NCBI RefSeq assembly: GCF_001562055.1
Contig: NZ_LLWE01000024.1
Coordinates: forward strand, 62,001 to 126,000
From: Polycladidibacter stylochi
Lineage (GTDB): Bacteria; Pseudomonadota; Alphaproteobacteria; Rhizobiales; Stappiaceae
Direction of reading: 5' to 3'
DNA length: 64,000 nucleotides
In this document: positions 26,392-35,974 of the stretch, one piece after another
How positions within the stretch are numbered: position 1 is the stretch's first letter
Layout of the letters: each line of letters opens with the position of its first letter
Translations under genes and position numbers: made by a program
Notes under the pieces: generated by a model
The model's database searches: none
The model's input: the letters and a program-made list of their open reading frames with translations, nothing else
What the model was told of the DNA's origin: nothing

Positions 26392-27840
26392 TTATCCGCG
26401 AGCAACAACAGACTTCACTTCACCTGCAAGCTGATCAGCTATTGGACCAACAATCACTTGCACGGCACCAGCAGCTGGCTTGATAACACCATGTGCACCA
26501 AGTGCTTTCAATGCAGGCTCATTGATGTTTTTGTCATCAACAACAGTGAGACGCAGACGTGTTGCACAAGCATCAACAGTAGAGATGTTTGCAGAACCAC
26601 CCAGTGCGCTCACATAACCTTCTGCACGGCTACCTGCAGCTGCTGCAGGAGCTGCTGCGGCAACACCACTTGCTGTAGGAGCGGTAGAAATGGATTCAGC
26701 AGCTGTTTCACGGCCCATTGTCTTCAGATCAAATGCTTTGATAAAGAAGATGAACAGGAAGTAGTAGATGACGAAGAATACAGCACCTACTGGCAGCAGC
26801 ATAATTGGGTTCGTTGCCAGTTTGTAGTTCAATACATAGTCAAACAGACCTGCAGAGAAGCCGAAGCCGAGCTTCACGTTCAGCATATCCATAACAACCA
26901 GCGCAACACCGGTCAAAATAGCATGCAGCGCATAAAGTGCTGGCGCAAGGAACATGAACGCAAATTCAATTGGCTCAGTAATACCGGTCAAGAATGATGT
27001 CAAAGCCATAGAGAACAACACACCACCAACTGCGGCGCGGTTTTCTGGTTTTGCCATTTGGTACATAGCCAAACATGCGGCAGGAAGACCGAACATCATT
27101 ACTGGGAAGAAACCAGCCATGTAAGCACCGGCAGTTGGGTCACCAGCAAAGAAGCGGCTCAGATCACCAGTAGAAACGACACCAGCTGCATCTGTGTAAC
27201 TGCCCATCAAGAACCAGATAATGTTATTCACGATGTGGTGCAGACCAGTGACGATCAACAGACGGTTCAGTGTACCGTAGAGGAACAGACCAAACTCACC
27301 CATATGGGTGATACCTTCAGTCAAGCCAGTCAAACCGGCATCAAAGATTGGCCAGCCGTAACCAAATAACACAGCCACAATCAACGCAGCAAAACCAGTA
27401 ATAATTGGCACAAAACGGCGACCGCCAAAGAAGGCCAAGAAGTCTGGTAATTTAATGTCTGCAAAGCGGTTGTAAAGCCAACCAGCTGTCAGGCCCATAA
27501 CGATACCAACCGGGATCGCAATACGGCCAGGCATTTTCGCAGCCAAGTCCGGCTCAAGCCCTGCCAATACAACGGCACCTTTTTGCGCCACAAAGAAGCC
27601 AACCAGGCCAGCAAGGCCAGCAGCGCCGTGGTTTTCACGAGCAAAACCAACAGCAATACCTACAGCAAACAAAAGGCCGAGGTTTTCAAAAATGGCAGCG
27701 CCTGCTGCTGCCACGAATGGCAAATCAAGCAAGTCGCCCTGACCAATACGCAGCAGAATAGCTGCAACAGGCAGCACTGCGATTGGCAACATCAAAGTAC
27801 GTCCAAGTGTTTGAACGCCTGAGAAAGCACTATTAGACAT
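26392..27840 (-). CDS. nagE: PTS EIICB component, N-acetylglucosamine (NagE)-like
   Basis: A 482-residue transporter-kinase. Residues 1-375 are the EIIC membrane domain of the glucose/GlcNAc family. Its N-terminus (GRTLMLPIAVLPVAAILLR), the SDIKLPDFL-like block ADIKLPDFLAFFGGRRFVP, and GITEPIEFAFMFLAP match NagE more than PtsG. After an Ala-rich linker (residues 385-400), the EIIB domain holds the phosphorylated Cys in STVDACATRLRLTV. The EIIA part found at the C-terminus of enteric NagE is missing and is instead on the neighbouring fusion protein. GGGAGG lies 6 bases before ATG 27840. Third gene of the murQ operon. GlcNAc is the best guess for substrate; MurNAc or glucose cannot be excluded. 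Confidence 0.87.
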   Translation of the reverse strand: MSNSAFSGVQTLGRTLMLPIAVLPVAAILLRIGQGDLLDLPFVAAAGAAIFENLGLLFAVGIAVGFARENHGAAGLAGLVGFFVAQKGAVVLAGLEPDLAAKMPGRIAIPVGIVMGLTAGWLYNRFADIKLPDFLAFFGGRRFVPIITGFAALIVAVLFGYGWPIFDAGLTGLTEGITHMGEFGLFLYGTLNRLLIVTGLHHIVNNIIWFLMGSYTDAAGVVSTGDLSRFFAGDPTAGAYMAGFFPVMMFGLPAACLAMYQMAKPENRAAVGGVLFSMALTSFLTGITEPIEFAFMFLAPALYALHAILTGVALVVMDMLNVKLGFGFSAGLFDYVLNYKLATNPIMLLPVGAVFFVIYYFLFIFFIKAFDLKTMGRETAAESISTAPTASGVAAAAPAAAAGSRAEGYVSALGGSANISTVDACATRLRLTVVDDKNINEPALKALGAHGVIKPAAGAVQVIVGPIADQLAGEVKSVVARG

Positions 27841-27894
27841 TTATAGTTCCTCCCGGTGGGTGAAAACAATAACTGGAATCTGCGATATGCGCCG

Positions 27895-30450
27895 TCAGTT
27901 TCCTTTAAAAACTTCTGTTTCAAAAACAAGGCGGCGCACTGCCTCTGATGACTCAGCCCTTAATGCAGCTTGTGCTAAGGCCCGACACTCTGCCAGGCTG
28001 AGTTTGCGAATGAGCGCCTTAATATCAGCGATCACCGCAGGTGTTGCTGAAAGCTCAGTAACACCTAAACCGATAAGAATAGGAACAGCTGCCAAATCAG
28101 AAGCAGCACCACCGCATACCGCCACGGTACGGTTCAAAGGTTTTGCTCCAATAGCAGCTTGTTCAATTAAACGAAGAACCCCAGGGTGCAGTGCATCTGT
28201 TTGCGCTGCCAAAGCAGGGTTACAGCGGTCCATGGCAAGGCCATATTGGGTCAAATCATTTGTACCAACAGAGAAGAAAGCAGCTTCTTGTGCTAGTGTT
28301 TCTGCAGTAAGCGCCGCAGCCGGCACCTCAACCATCACACCAACTTCAATTGGCACTTCACGCCCAAGCGCTTTACTTTCCTCGCCAATCATTTCTTTAA
28401 CGCGCCGCAACTCGGCAACACTCGTGACCATAGGTACCATTATTTTGCAGCACCCATAGGGTTTGACACGTAAAATGGCACGTAACTGGGTACGAAATAG
28501 ATCTTCTTGCTGGAAGGTTGCCCGCACTCCACGAATACCAAGCGCCGGATTTTCTTCAGCAGCAATTGGAAAATAGCTAAGCGGTTTATCACCGCCAGCA
28601 TCCAGCGTACGAATGATAAGTGGACGCCCCTCTAGGGCATCAGCAATAGCTTGATACTGCGCAAGCTGCTCATCCTCGTTTGGTGCCTGTGCACGGCCAA
28701 TATACAAGAACTCAGAGCGCAGCAGACCACAACCCTCAGCACCTTCACGCACAGCTACACCAGCATCTTCCACGTGACCGAGGTTTGCAAACACCTCAAT
28801 TCGTTCACCATCTAAACTATAACAATCAAGGTTCGCAGATTGGCGATTTTCCTCATGTTCTTTGCGGCGCTTATCGACAGCAGCAACACAGCGTGCCAAT
28901 TCCTCATCATCTGGATTGATGCGCAATTCACCCGCATTACCATCAATGATTAACTTGGCCTCATCGGCAATTCTCGAAGCCTCGCCCCCAACAGCAACAA
29001 GTGTCGGTATGCCCATTGATGCTGCCATTATTGCAACATGCGAAGTGGCACCCCCAGCAACCATAACAATACCTGCCAATCGACCAGCAGGCACCATAAC
29101 CAACTCAGAAGGCAACACCTCATCAGCAACTAGAATGCCACCTTCTGGAAAGCTTTGCAGCACAGAGCGAGGATCATGGCCACTTAACAGCGCAAGCAGT
29201 TGTACTTTTATATCTCTTAGGTCTGCCGCTCGTTCTGCCAGTTTTTGTTCTTGTAAACGCGCAAAAACCTGCGCCATATTTTCAAGCGTTTCCGAGCAAG
29301 CATATTCTGCAGACTTGCCATCGTTAATGAGGTTATTTGTTCCCTCTATAATTTCCGGATCATCTAAGAGCGAAAGATGCGCAGAAAAAATTTCTGCAGA
29401 CTCACTCGCGCCCTGTGCAGCCTCTTTCAGCTTGACTTGCAGGTTATGCAGCGCTGCCTCGAAACGTGCTTTCTCTTGCGCACCGCCCTGCCCACTTTCA
29501 CTAAACTCATATTGCTCATGAAATAGGCGTACAGCTTGTCCCGTGGCCAAACCACGCACAGCGCCGGCCCCAGTCAAAGTTACTTTTTCAATGTTGGAAA
29601 ATAGAGGTTTTTGGCTAAGTACTATTGTCTGTGGCTTGCTCTCGTTTGCTCTTTCTGCTGGTTGCGTTTGAGCAACGTCAACGACCGCATCGCCTAAACC
29701 GGCCTCAATAGCACTCACCAACTGATCAACCATTGCCTGAGCACCATTCCCCACTACACGAACACATAGCTCATCGCCATGTTTTGTGTCTAATGACATC
29801 AAAGCAACTACACTTTTAGCATTGGCAGATTTAGCACCGTTACCTATATTTATCTCCCCCGAAAAATCACGGGAAAGAGAGGAAAGTGCCGCAGCGGGTC
29901 GAGCATGGAGACCGCTTGCAATCATCAACTTGACGTAAGCCTCTGCACTTTCGGTTTCGGGAGCTACACAACCTTCCGATTCTTCGCTCAATTGGCCATC
30001 AACTGAAAATACTTCATCTCCATAACCAACTTCACGATCAAGCGCACCGATCACAACACCATGCTCATAGCTATTACTAATGATAACCATGGTTTGTAGA
30101 CTCTTCGCTTTTTGAGCAACCAAGTCCATATCAAAGCTGATTAAAAGATCTCCTGTTGCTACACGTTGTCCTTCTTTAACATGTGCAACAAAACCATTAC
30201 CTTGAAGAGCAACACTATCAACGCCGATATGCAGGAGGACTTCAGCACCATTTTGCGCCCGAACAGAACAGGCATGCAAAGACTTATGAATAGAAGATAT
30301 CGTCCCATCACATGGTGCACGAAGCTCAGAAACAAAGGGGTCAATCGCAACACCTTCCCCAACCATACCTTGGGCAAATGCCTGATCAGGTACCACAGAA
30401 AGAGGCGTTAGCCAGCCTGCTACTGGTGCTTTGATTCCGATAGAATTCAT
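27895..30450 (-). CDS. PTS EIIA-HPr-EI fusion phosphotransferase
   Basis: An 851-residue cytoplasmic protein combining the whole soluble phosphorelay. Residues 5-150 are Crr-type EIIA with His59 and His74 (VLLHIGVD). Residues 172-255 are HPr with His182 in SGLHARPAA. The rest, from about residue 295, is enzyme I with GGATSHVAIMA (phospho-His), EFLYIGR and a C-terminal PEP-binding barrel including VMVEVPAAAL and VGTNDLTQY. Phosphate would pass PEP to EI to HPr to EIIA to the EIIB of the next gene. The start is ATG 30450, overlapping the murQ stop by one base (TGATG); an upstream TTG is less likely. The order EIIA-HPr-EI is the FruB/NagF-like type of multiphosphoryl protein. Confidence 0.93.
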   Translation of the reverse strand: MNSIGIKAPVAGWLTPLSVVPDQAFAQGMVGEGVAIDPFVSELRAPCDGTISSIHKSLHACSVRAQNGAEVLLHIGVDSVALQGNGFVAHVKEGQRVATGDLLISFDMDLVAQKAKSLQTMVIISNSYEHGVVIGALDREVGYGDEVFSVDGQLSEESEGCVAPETESAEAYVKLMIASGLHARPAAALSSLSRDFSGEINIGNGAKSANAKSVVALMSLDTKHGDELCVRVVGNGAQAMVDQLVSAIEAGLGDAVVDVAQTQPAERANESKPQTIVLSQKPLFSNIEKVTLTGAGAVRGLATGQAVRLFHEQYEFSESGQGGAQEKARFEAALHNLQVKLKEAAQGASESAEIFSAHLSLLDDPEIIEGTNNLINDGKSAEYACSETLENMAQVFARLQEQKLAERAADLRDIKVQLLALLSGHDPRSVLQSFPEGGILVADEVLPSELVMVPAGRLAGIVMVAGGATSHVAIMAASMGIPTLVAVGGEASRIADEAKLIIDGNAGELRINPDDEELARCVAAVDKRRKEHEENRQSANLDCYSLDGERIEVFANLGHVEDAGVAVREGAEGCGLLRSEFLYIGRAQAPNEDEQLAQYQAIADALEGRPLIIRTLDAGGDKPLSYFPIAAEENPALGIRGVRATFQQEDLFRTQLRAILRVKPYGCCKIMVPMVTSVAELRRVKEMIGEESKALGREVPIEVGVMVEVPAAALTAETLAQEAAFFSVGTNDLTQYGLAMDRCNPALAAQTDALHPGVLRLIEQAAIGAKPLNRTVAVCGGAASDLAAVPILIGLGVTELSATPAVIADIKALIRKLSLAECRALAQAALRAESSEAVRRLVFETEVFKGN

Positions 30451-31346
30451 CAATTATTTTCCTTAGAAGACAGAGCCAAGCGTAAGTTGCCGGCAGCATC
30501 TTGAAGTCGAGCTTCAGCATCGCTGACAGTAAAACCTGCCAGTCCGAGAACAGCTTTTTTTACAGAACCATATTCATCAATCGCCTGCGAAGCCCGACCG
30601 AGATCGACACCTGAAATATGCGAGACCATAGCAGCACAACGTTGATGTAATTTGACATTATCTGCTTGCACATTGACCATCAGATTGTCATGAACAGCCC
30701 CTAGTCGAACCATAAGCCCGGTTGAAAAAAGGTTGAACAGTACTTTTTGAGCCGTTCCCGCACCAAGCCGGGTCGAGCCAGCGATAACTTCAGCACCGCT
30801 CAGCGCCACAACGCTATGGTCGGCAACAACTTCTAATGGTGTGCCAAGGTTATTTGCAAAGGCTATGGTTAAGGCGCCTGCCTCGCGTGAAAAACGTAAT
30901 GCCTCAATCGTAAAAGCACTTTTACCACTCGCTGACACGCCAATAACAACATCGCCCGCTTGAGGCTCAAGTTTTTGAAGGCACTTTGCCCCATACAACG
31001 CATCATCTTCAATAGAGCCATCAATGGGCTTCGAGAAATCCAGCCCACTTGGCATCACAGTAACCATTCGCTCTAACGGCCATGCAAAAGTTGCAAATAA
31101 TTCAAGTGAATCTAAAACCGCGATTAAACCAGATGTGCCAGCTCCAACATAAATTAACCGTCCTTCTCCTTGAGATACCCTTAGCGCCGCAGCATCAATT
31201 GCAGGGGCCAACGCCTCAAGTGAAGACATGCAAGAAGCGACAGCCTTCATCTGACCTTCCCAAAGGGCAGATATTATATCTTTTGTCTGCCAAGTATCTA
31301 AACCTATAAAACGGTTTGATGCTTCTTCACTACCAACTGACATCAT
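30450..31346 (-). CDS. murQ: N-acetylmuramic acid 6-phosphate etherase
   Basis: A 298-residue SIS-domain lyase that splits MurNAc-6-phosphate into GlcNAc-6-phosphate and D-lactate in peptidoglycan recycling. VGAGTSGLIAVLDSLE near residue 66, VIGVSASGKSAFTIEAL near residue 133 and AGSTRLGAGTAQKVLFNL near residue 188 are the MurQ hallmarks. Two adjacent ATGs (31346, 31343) follow GGAG; the second has better spacing. It heads the operon murQ, EIIA-HPr-EI, EIICB, divergent from the GntR gene. No anmK, nagA or nagB is in the window. Confidence 0.93.
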   Translation of the reverse strand: MMSVGSEEASNRFIGLDTWQTKDIISALWEGQMKAVASCMSSLEALAPAIDAAALRVSQGEGRLIYVGAGTSGLIAVLDSLELFATFAWPLERMVTVMPSGLDFSKPIDGSIEDDALYGAKCLQKLEPQAGDVVIGVSASGKSAFTIEALRFSREAGALTIAFANNLGTPLEVVADHSVVALSGAEVIAGSTRLGAGTAQKVLFNLFSTGLMVRLGAVHDNLMVNVQADNVKLHQRCAAMVSHISGVDLGRASQAIDEYGSVKKAVLGLAGFTVSDAEARLQDAAGNLRLALSSKENN

Positions 31347-31413
31347 TTACTCCATGCCAACCACAATTGGACTTAGATTGGACAGCAATAAATCTACCTA
31401 TGAATTACCAGTT

Positions 31414-31443
31414 ATGCAATACCATATTTGATACCAATTGCAT
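31414..31443. promoter_or_regulatory. Candidate regulatory dyad upstream of murQ
   Basis: ATGCAAT (31414-31420) and ATTGCAT (31437-31443) form a 7-bp inverted repeat enclosing two direct ATACCA/ACCAT-like elements. It lies 68 bp upstream of the murQ start. The ATACCA words resemble the TGGTAT word of the dyad near gntR read in reverse, so both could be sites of the same GntR protein. Confidence 0.4.
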
Positions 31444-31580
31444 ACAAGATGGGCATTTGTGTCTAAATTATGACCACCACTAACGTGTATCCTATTGATA
31501 TTATTCGCTTAATAAATATTTTACTGGACTCTAGAGCAAAACCGCGACCAAAAGTCCTCTAAGTGCCCTTTTTAACTTGA

Positions 31581-31620
31581 TAATTGGTTGCTTATTGGTA
31601 TGCTTATAAGCAACCAATTA
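31581..31620. promoter_or_regulatory. Perfect 15-bp inverted repeat before gntR (likely operator)
   Basis: TAATTGGTTGCTTAT (31581-31595) and ATAAGCAACCAATTA (31606-31620) are exact reverse complements separated by 10 bases that contain TGGTATGC. The repeat ends 17 bases before the gntR ATG and lies in the murQ/gntR divergent spacer. GntR/HutC-type proteins bind palindromes, so an autoregulatory operator is the simplest reading. As RNA it would also fold into a hairpin next to the ribosome site. Confidence 0.7.
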
Positions 31621-31637
31621 TTTTGTGAGTATCAACC

Positions 31638-32399
31638 ATGGCTATGTCAACAAAAACAGCAGACTGGTTAGAAGCTATCAAGCTTTCACCGACACTACCA
31701 TTACCGCTTTACCTGCAGTTGGCTAAGCATTTACGAACCGCAATTACGAACGGTAAACTAAATGATGATGGTGCCTTACCTTCGGAAAGGGAATTAGCGG
31801 AAGTCCTTGATGTATCACGAGTAACTATCCGTAAGGCACTATCATCCTTAACGGCAGAAGGACTATTGAACAAACGACAAGGCTCAGGTTGGTTCATCAA
31901 TCAAAGTCCACATGTCGAACAAAGATTATCGGCCCTGACGAGCTTTTCAGAGGATATGGCGGCGAGAGGGTTGCGTGCTGAAGGTATCTGGCTAGATCGA
32001 TCTTTATCCACAGCCATGCCTGAAGAGGCTTTAGCATTAAATCTGCGTCCGGGTGAGGAAGTCGCACGCTTACATCGCCTCAGAGTTGCCAATGGCACAC
32101 CGCTGGCAATTGAGTTTTGTGTTGTGCCAACAAAATATTTGCCAGACCCATTTGCTGTAGACGGCTCCTTATATAATCACTTTCGGAACTTGGGCCATCC
32201 GCCTCACCGTGCATTACAACGGTTGAGTGCAGTGCGGTTGATACCCGATATAGCAAGGCACCTCGAACTTCCAGAAGGGGCTCCTGCCCTATATATTGAA
32301 CGCCGAACATTCCTTGAAAACGGTATGCCGCTAGAGTTTGTGACATCCCATTACCGCGGGGACGCCTACGACTTTGTCGTTGAACTTACCTTAAACTAG
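31638..32399 (+). CDS. GntR/HutC-family regulator (UTRA domain), probable amino-sugar regulator
   Basis: A 253-residue regulator. Residues 18-87 are a GntR winged helix: PLPLYLQLAKHLRTAI, LPSERELAEVLDVSRVTIRKAL and LNKRQGSGWFI. The rest is a UTRA effector domain (RLSALTSFSEDMAARGL, LHRLRVANGTPLAIEFC). NagR/DasR-type members sense GlcNAc-6-P or GlcN-6-P. The divergent murQ-PTS operon and the perfect palindrome before this gene support that role here. The 3' end overlaps the convergent glycosyltransferase by 4 bases. Confidence 0.88.
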   Translation: MAMSTKTADWLEAIKLSPTLPLPLYLQLAKHLRTAITNGKLNDDGALPSERELAEVLDVSRVTIRKALSSLTAEGLLNKRQGSGWFINQSPHVEQRLSALTSFSEDMAARGLRAEGIWLDRSLSTAMPEEALALNLRPGEEVARLHRLRVANGTPLAIEFCVVPTKYLPDPFAVDGSLYNHFRNLGHPPHRALQRLSAVRLIPDIARHLELPEGAPALYIERRTFLENGMPLEFVTSHYRGDAYDFVVELTLN

Positions 32400-33469
32400 C
32401 CTGATATACACGTATAAACGCGATCTAACTGTTTTGAGGCCGCGTTTATGTCAAAAAGTGCTTTAACGCGTTTTTGCCCGCGAAGCGCATAACAACGTCG
32501 CAGCTCGCTATCATCCATCAACCGGCCTAAGCTTTCTGCCAGCTGCTGACTATCGCCACTGTCGAAAGAAACCGCAGCATCTCCGATAACCTCGTCAAGC
32601 CCACCTGACCTGGTGGATATCAAGGCTGAACCACCACTAAATGCCTCAATAGCAACCCGACCAAAAGATTCCATATGCGAGGCAACAATGTTGATTGAAG
32701 CCTCTTCACAAAGGCTTTTAATTTGCGCAAAAGGCAAACCGTTTATCAGCTCTAATTGTGAACTGCGCGCCGCACCCTCACTGAGACGCGTGTAGTAGTC
32801 TTCATGCCCTTTCACTTCAGGACATATAATTTTCCCGCGCCACTCAGGATAATCAGGCAGCACCTGCAACATGGCCTCGACAACTTCCAAGGTTCCTTTG
32901 TTAGGGTGCCCATTACTAACGCAGACAATTGTTTTCTCTCGTTCTGCTTTTGGAAACCAGCCACTTAGATCTAACCCATTATGAACCACATGCACGGGAC
33001 ATTGCAGCCCCGGCCAATCTTGTCGTAATTGCTGTTTACACGCTTCGCTAACCACAACAAAAGCGGCGAGTTTCCTCATCCGCCTCGCTACAATTTTCTG
33101 GCTCAACCAGTTTTTTGCCTTTGGTGTAAAGTTATGCCGATGCAAAACGACAGGTATATGTGAAAATACCTTAGCAAGCTTAGAAGCAGTCAATAAGTGC
33201 TGATGAACAACGATGACCTTAGGCTGAATACGGTTAAGAATTCGACTAATATTGCGCATACGGTGCATTGCACCGCTCTTTGGAAAACTTTCGAGATTGA
33301 TATCGTCAAACGGCTGTTCGCACTCTTCGGCAACAACAATAGTTTGTTGTTTGTAAGCAGAGTGCAAGACAAAGTCGTGCACGCAAAGATCAATGCTTGT
33401 CGCATTTCGTGGGCTAAACTGCATTTTCCGCGGCAGCACAATTGCAATTGGCCCAGTACGCATAATCAT
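32396..33469 (-). CDS. Family 4 glycosyltransferase
   Basis: A 357-residue GT-B enzyme. The acceptor half (residues 1-180) has VVHQHL and VLHRHNF, and the donor half begins near VHNGLDLSGWFP. ASHMESFGRVAIEAFSGGSALISTRSGGLDEVIGD near residue 270 is the GT4 nucleotide-sugar motif with the conserved Glu. It would add a sugar to lipopolysaccharide or another surface glycan, but sugar and acceptor cannot be read. The start could be ATG 33469 or 33463. It is a lone gene downstream of rlmN (43-bp gap, same strand). Confidence 0.85.
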   Translation of the reverse strand: MIMRTGPIAIVLPRKMQFSPRNATSIDLCVHDFVLHSAYKQQTIVVAEECEQPFDDINLESFPKSGAMHRMRNISRILNRIQPKVIVVHQHLLTASKLAKVFSHIPVVLHRHNFTPKAKNWLSQKIVARRMRKLAAFVVVSEACKQQLRQDWPGLQCPVHVVHNGLDLSGWFPKAEREKTIVCVSNGHPNKGTLEVVEAMLQVLPDYPEWRGKIICPEVKGHEDYYTRLSEGAARSSQLELINGLPFAQIKSLCEEASINIVASHMESFGRVAIEAFSGGSALISTRSGGLDEVIGDAAVSFDSGDSQQLAESLGRLMDDSELRRCYALRGQKRVKALFDINAASKQLDRVYTCISG

Positions 33470-33511
33470 TCCAACTCTAAAGCACGAATAGCAAAACCCG
33501 ATTAAATAATA

Positions 33512-34780
33512 CTAACTAGTGGCATTTGCGTTACCGCGCTCTAGCGCTTCCCGCTCCGCTTTACGAAGTCGCTCCGAAGCAGACTTGAGCTGACCACACG
33601 CCGCAAAAATATCGCGCCCACGCGGGGTACGAATAGGTGAAGCATAACCGGCATTATTCACGATATCGGCAAACAGCTCAATTTGCTCCCACTCTGAGCA
33701 TTCATAGGGGGAGCCTGGCCAAGGGTTAAACGGTAGCAAGTTAATTTTTGCAGGAATGCCCTTCAAAAGCTTCACCAGCTTTTTAGCATCCTCAACGCTA
33801 TCATTAACGCCCTTGAGCATTACGTATTCAAAAGTAATCCGTTTGGCATTCGAGAGCCCAGGATAGTTCCGGCAAGCCTCTAGCAGCGCCTCAAGATTGT
33901 ATTTTTTATTAATCGGCACCAGCTCGTTACGCAAATCATCGTTCACAGCGTGTAAGGAAATCGCCAACATACAGCCAATTTCATCACCGGTACGCCCGAT
34001 CTCGGGTACAACACCGGATGTCGAGAGAGTGATCCGCCGCTTGGAAAGCGATAGGCCATCCCCATCAGAAGCAATTAATAGTGCTTTTTTGACCGCCTCA
34101 AAGTTATAAAGCGGTTCACCCATCCCCATCATAACAATATTGGTCACCCGGCGACGATTGGATGTGGTATCCAAACCGCCCTCTGGTGCATCAGCATCCG
34201 GGAAGTCATTCAACCGATCTTTGGCCAACAAGAGCTGCGATAAAATCTCTTCGGAATTGAGATTTCGAACCAGCATTTGAGTACCAGTATGACAGAAACT
34301 ACAAGTTAGCGTGCAGCCAACTTGCGAGCTGATGCATAATGTGCCGCGATCTTCCTCGGGAATGTATACAGTCTCGACCTCAACAGGCCTGCCAGCGCCG
34401 CGTGAAGGAAAGCGGAACAACCATTTACGCGTGCCATCTACCGAAATTTGCTCTGTTACAATTTCAGGACGTTCTATAGTAAAAGCAAATTTCAGTTTCG
34501 CACGTAGATCTTTGGAAACATTGGACATTTTATCGAAATCAGAAATACCACGCACATACAGCCAATGCCAAAGCTGGTTCACACGCATACGGGTTTGCTT
34601 TGCAGGTACGCCAACAGCCTCTAGAGCCAACGCAAGATCTTCTCGAGACAAACCAATCAGCGACGGTTTTTCTTCCGCAAATGCAGGTTTCACGGTTGGG
34701 GCAACCTGATTATTAGTTTTGTAATTGCCTTGCGCATTCGTGCTTACGTGCTGATGCGCGATATCGAGAGAAACCGCCAT
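33512..34780 (-). CDS. rlmN: Dual-specificity rRNA/tRNA adenine-C2 methyltransferase RlmN
   Basis: A 422-residue radical-SAM enzyme that methylates A2503 of 23S rRNA and A37 of some tRNAs. The cluster motif is [11 protein letters not shown] (Cys-x3-Cys-x2-Cys). It also shows [31 protein letters not shown], and a C-terminal FAACGQLK holding the Cys of methyl transfer. About 35 extra N-terminal residues precede the family core, usual in alphaproteobacteria. ATG 34780 lacks a strong ribosome site. Confidence 0.95.
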   Translation of the reverse strand: MAVSLDIAHQHVSTNAQGNYKTNNQVAPTVKPAFAEEKPSLIGLSREDLALALEAVGVPAKQTRMRVNQLWHWLYVRGISDFDKMSNVSKDLRAKLKFAFTIERPEIVTEQISVDGTRKWLFRFPSRGAGRPVEVETVYIPEEDRGTLCISSQVGCTLTCSFCHTGTQMLVRNLNSEEILSQLLLAKDRLNDFPDADAPEGGLDTTSNRRRVTNIVMMGMGEPLYNFEAVKKALLIASDGDGLSLSKRRITLSTSGVVPEIGRTGDEIGCMLAISLHAVNDDLRNELVPINKKYNLEALLEACRNYPGLSNAKRITFEYVMLKGVNDSVEDAKKLVKLLKGIPAKINLLPFNPWPGSPYECSEWEQIELFADIVNNAGYASPIRTPRGRDIFAACGQLKSASERLRKAEREALERGNANATS

Positions 34781-34900
34781 TCGTTATACCAGTATTTCTG
34801 AGGGAGCAGGGCAGTTCAACCGCTTTAATGCGATGAATTGCAGTGATGGGCATTATGCCTCACATAGCCAAAGCTCTATTGTTGCGCCCTATATAGCGGA

Positions 34901-34948
34901 AAAAATACAAAAAGAAAATGCCGCTATTGGAAACAACCAATCACGGCA
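34901..34948 (-). terminator. Rho-independent terminator of the IalB-family gene
   Basis: On the minus strand, CGGCA/TGCCG and CCAAT/ATTGG arms separated by a two-base internal loop form a hairpin (34919-34948). It is followed by a long T-rich tail read from 34918 down to 34901. It lies about 60 bases after the IalB gene stop. Confidence 0.72.
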
Positions 34949-35010
34949 TTAGTAAATTGCACTTATCTTACATTTACCCTGGCAACCACCAGGATAAATA
35001 AAATCAAAGA

Positions 35011-35517
35011 TTAACGGCAAGCAGCATTCGCAGCTTTTATTGATGCTGTTATACCGGAAAGTGAAAACCGATAGCTCGTTTGTGTGCCACGCGAGGAAAC
35101 ACCTTTAACGAACATTTTGCTGCCGGCTTTCATCGCAGCCACAAGGCGTTTCTCATCCGCTGCATTTTGCACCCAAGCGCCATCGCCCTTGGTGAATAAA
35201 GAAAATACCTGACCATCAACATCAACTGTAACCATTGAACCACCCTTGAATGGATAACCAACAATAAAGTTTGGTTCATTCACAACACCTTCGGCAGGTC
35301 TGTTGGAAACAAAGAAAAATACATCGCCGTGGTTACGGTCAGCTGGCAGCTTTTCTAGAGGCTGGGAGAGTGCATAACAAAGCTTCCCCCCGCTACTGCT
35401 GAAAGTGTAAGTCGCCCAGTCTTTGTTTTGTTCCCGAAGTGTCGGGGACTGCGCCAATGCAGCCACACTTGAAAGGCCGAAAGCCATGATGGCAGTTGTA
35501 AGAATACGTGCTTTCAT
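35011..35517 (-). CDS. Invasion-associated locus B (IalB) family protein
   Basis: A 168-residue exported protein. The signal peptide (residues 1-23, ending AALA/QS) precedes a domain containing KDWATYTFSSSGGKLCYALSQP, NFIVGYPFKGGSMVTVDVDG and a C-terminal Cys (ANAACR). The two cysteines suggest a disulfide. The family is named for Bartonella IalB but is widespread in free-living alphaproteobacteria and has no agreed function. The TTG 35526 lies in the ribosome site region; ATG 35517 is preferred. Confidence 0.87.
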   Translation of the reverse strand: MKARILTTAIMAFGLSSVAALAQSPTLREQNKDWATYTFSSSGGKLCYALSQPLEKLPADRNHGDVFFFVSNRPAEGVVNEPNFIVGYPFKGGSMVTVDVDGQVFSLFTKGDGAWVQNAADEKRLVAAMKAGSKMFVKGVSSRGTQTSYRFSLSGITASIKAANAACR

Positions 35518-35974
35518 CTTCTCCAAACCGCTTATTATTTGCGCCTAGTTGGATGCGCCCGCTTAGGACCCATACTAATTTGATCGTAGACTACCTAAAA
35601 TATGGTTACGAAAGGGTTGATAAACTGTACTCTTTCGATACCCATATGCTGATTGGTTAAGTTCCACGCTGGCCTTATAAACTTGGCAACAGTGTGGCAC
35701 TCACTGCCTGCAAAAGCACCCCGGTAGATAACAAGGAGATATTTTTACTCAACATAAAAACATAATATACTATATATTCCAATCAATTAGCTATTCTATC
35801 TGAAATGAAAATAACTCCATCCAAAAGTGAATTGAAGCTCAAATCAAGTAGCAACTATTGGTTGATACTCCCTGCTATTGTTGATAACAAGGTTAAATAA
35901 ATAGCATTAGTAATTACACGATAGAGCGCCTATTTTAATGAGTTGGCAGCATTTCAAATCAAAATCAGCAAGAC
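35518..35974. other. Intergenic region, no gene seen
   Basis: About 457 bases between the IalB gene start and the end of the methyltransferase gene on the same strand. It is AT-rich around 35740-35930 and should contain the IalB promoter. I see no repeat, RNA gene or convincing short frame. Confidence 0.5.

Noticed and set aside
26458-27822. Three plus-strand frames over the EIICB gene
   Set aside because: They are the reverse of a well-supported NagE-like protein, with repetitive Cys/Thr composition typical of antisense frames.
27860-29521. Plus-strand frames of 199 and 219 residues over the PTS fusion
   Set aside because: They mirror the coding strand of EI and show Ala/Ser-rich composition without motifs.
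31581-31620. Reading the perfect dyad as a terminator
   Set aside because: It is followed by TTTT on the plus strand, but it lies just before a start codon in a divergent spacer and no gene ends there. An operator is more likely.
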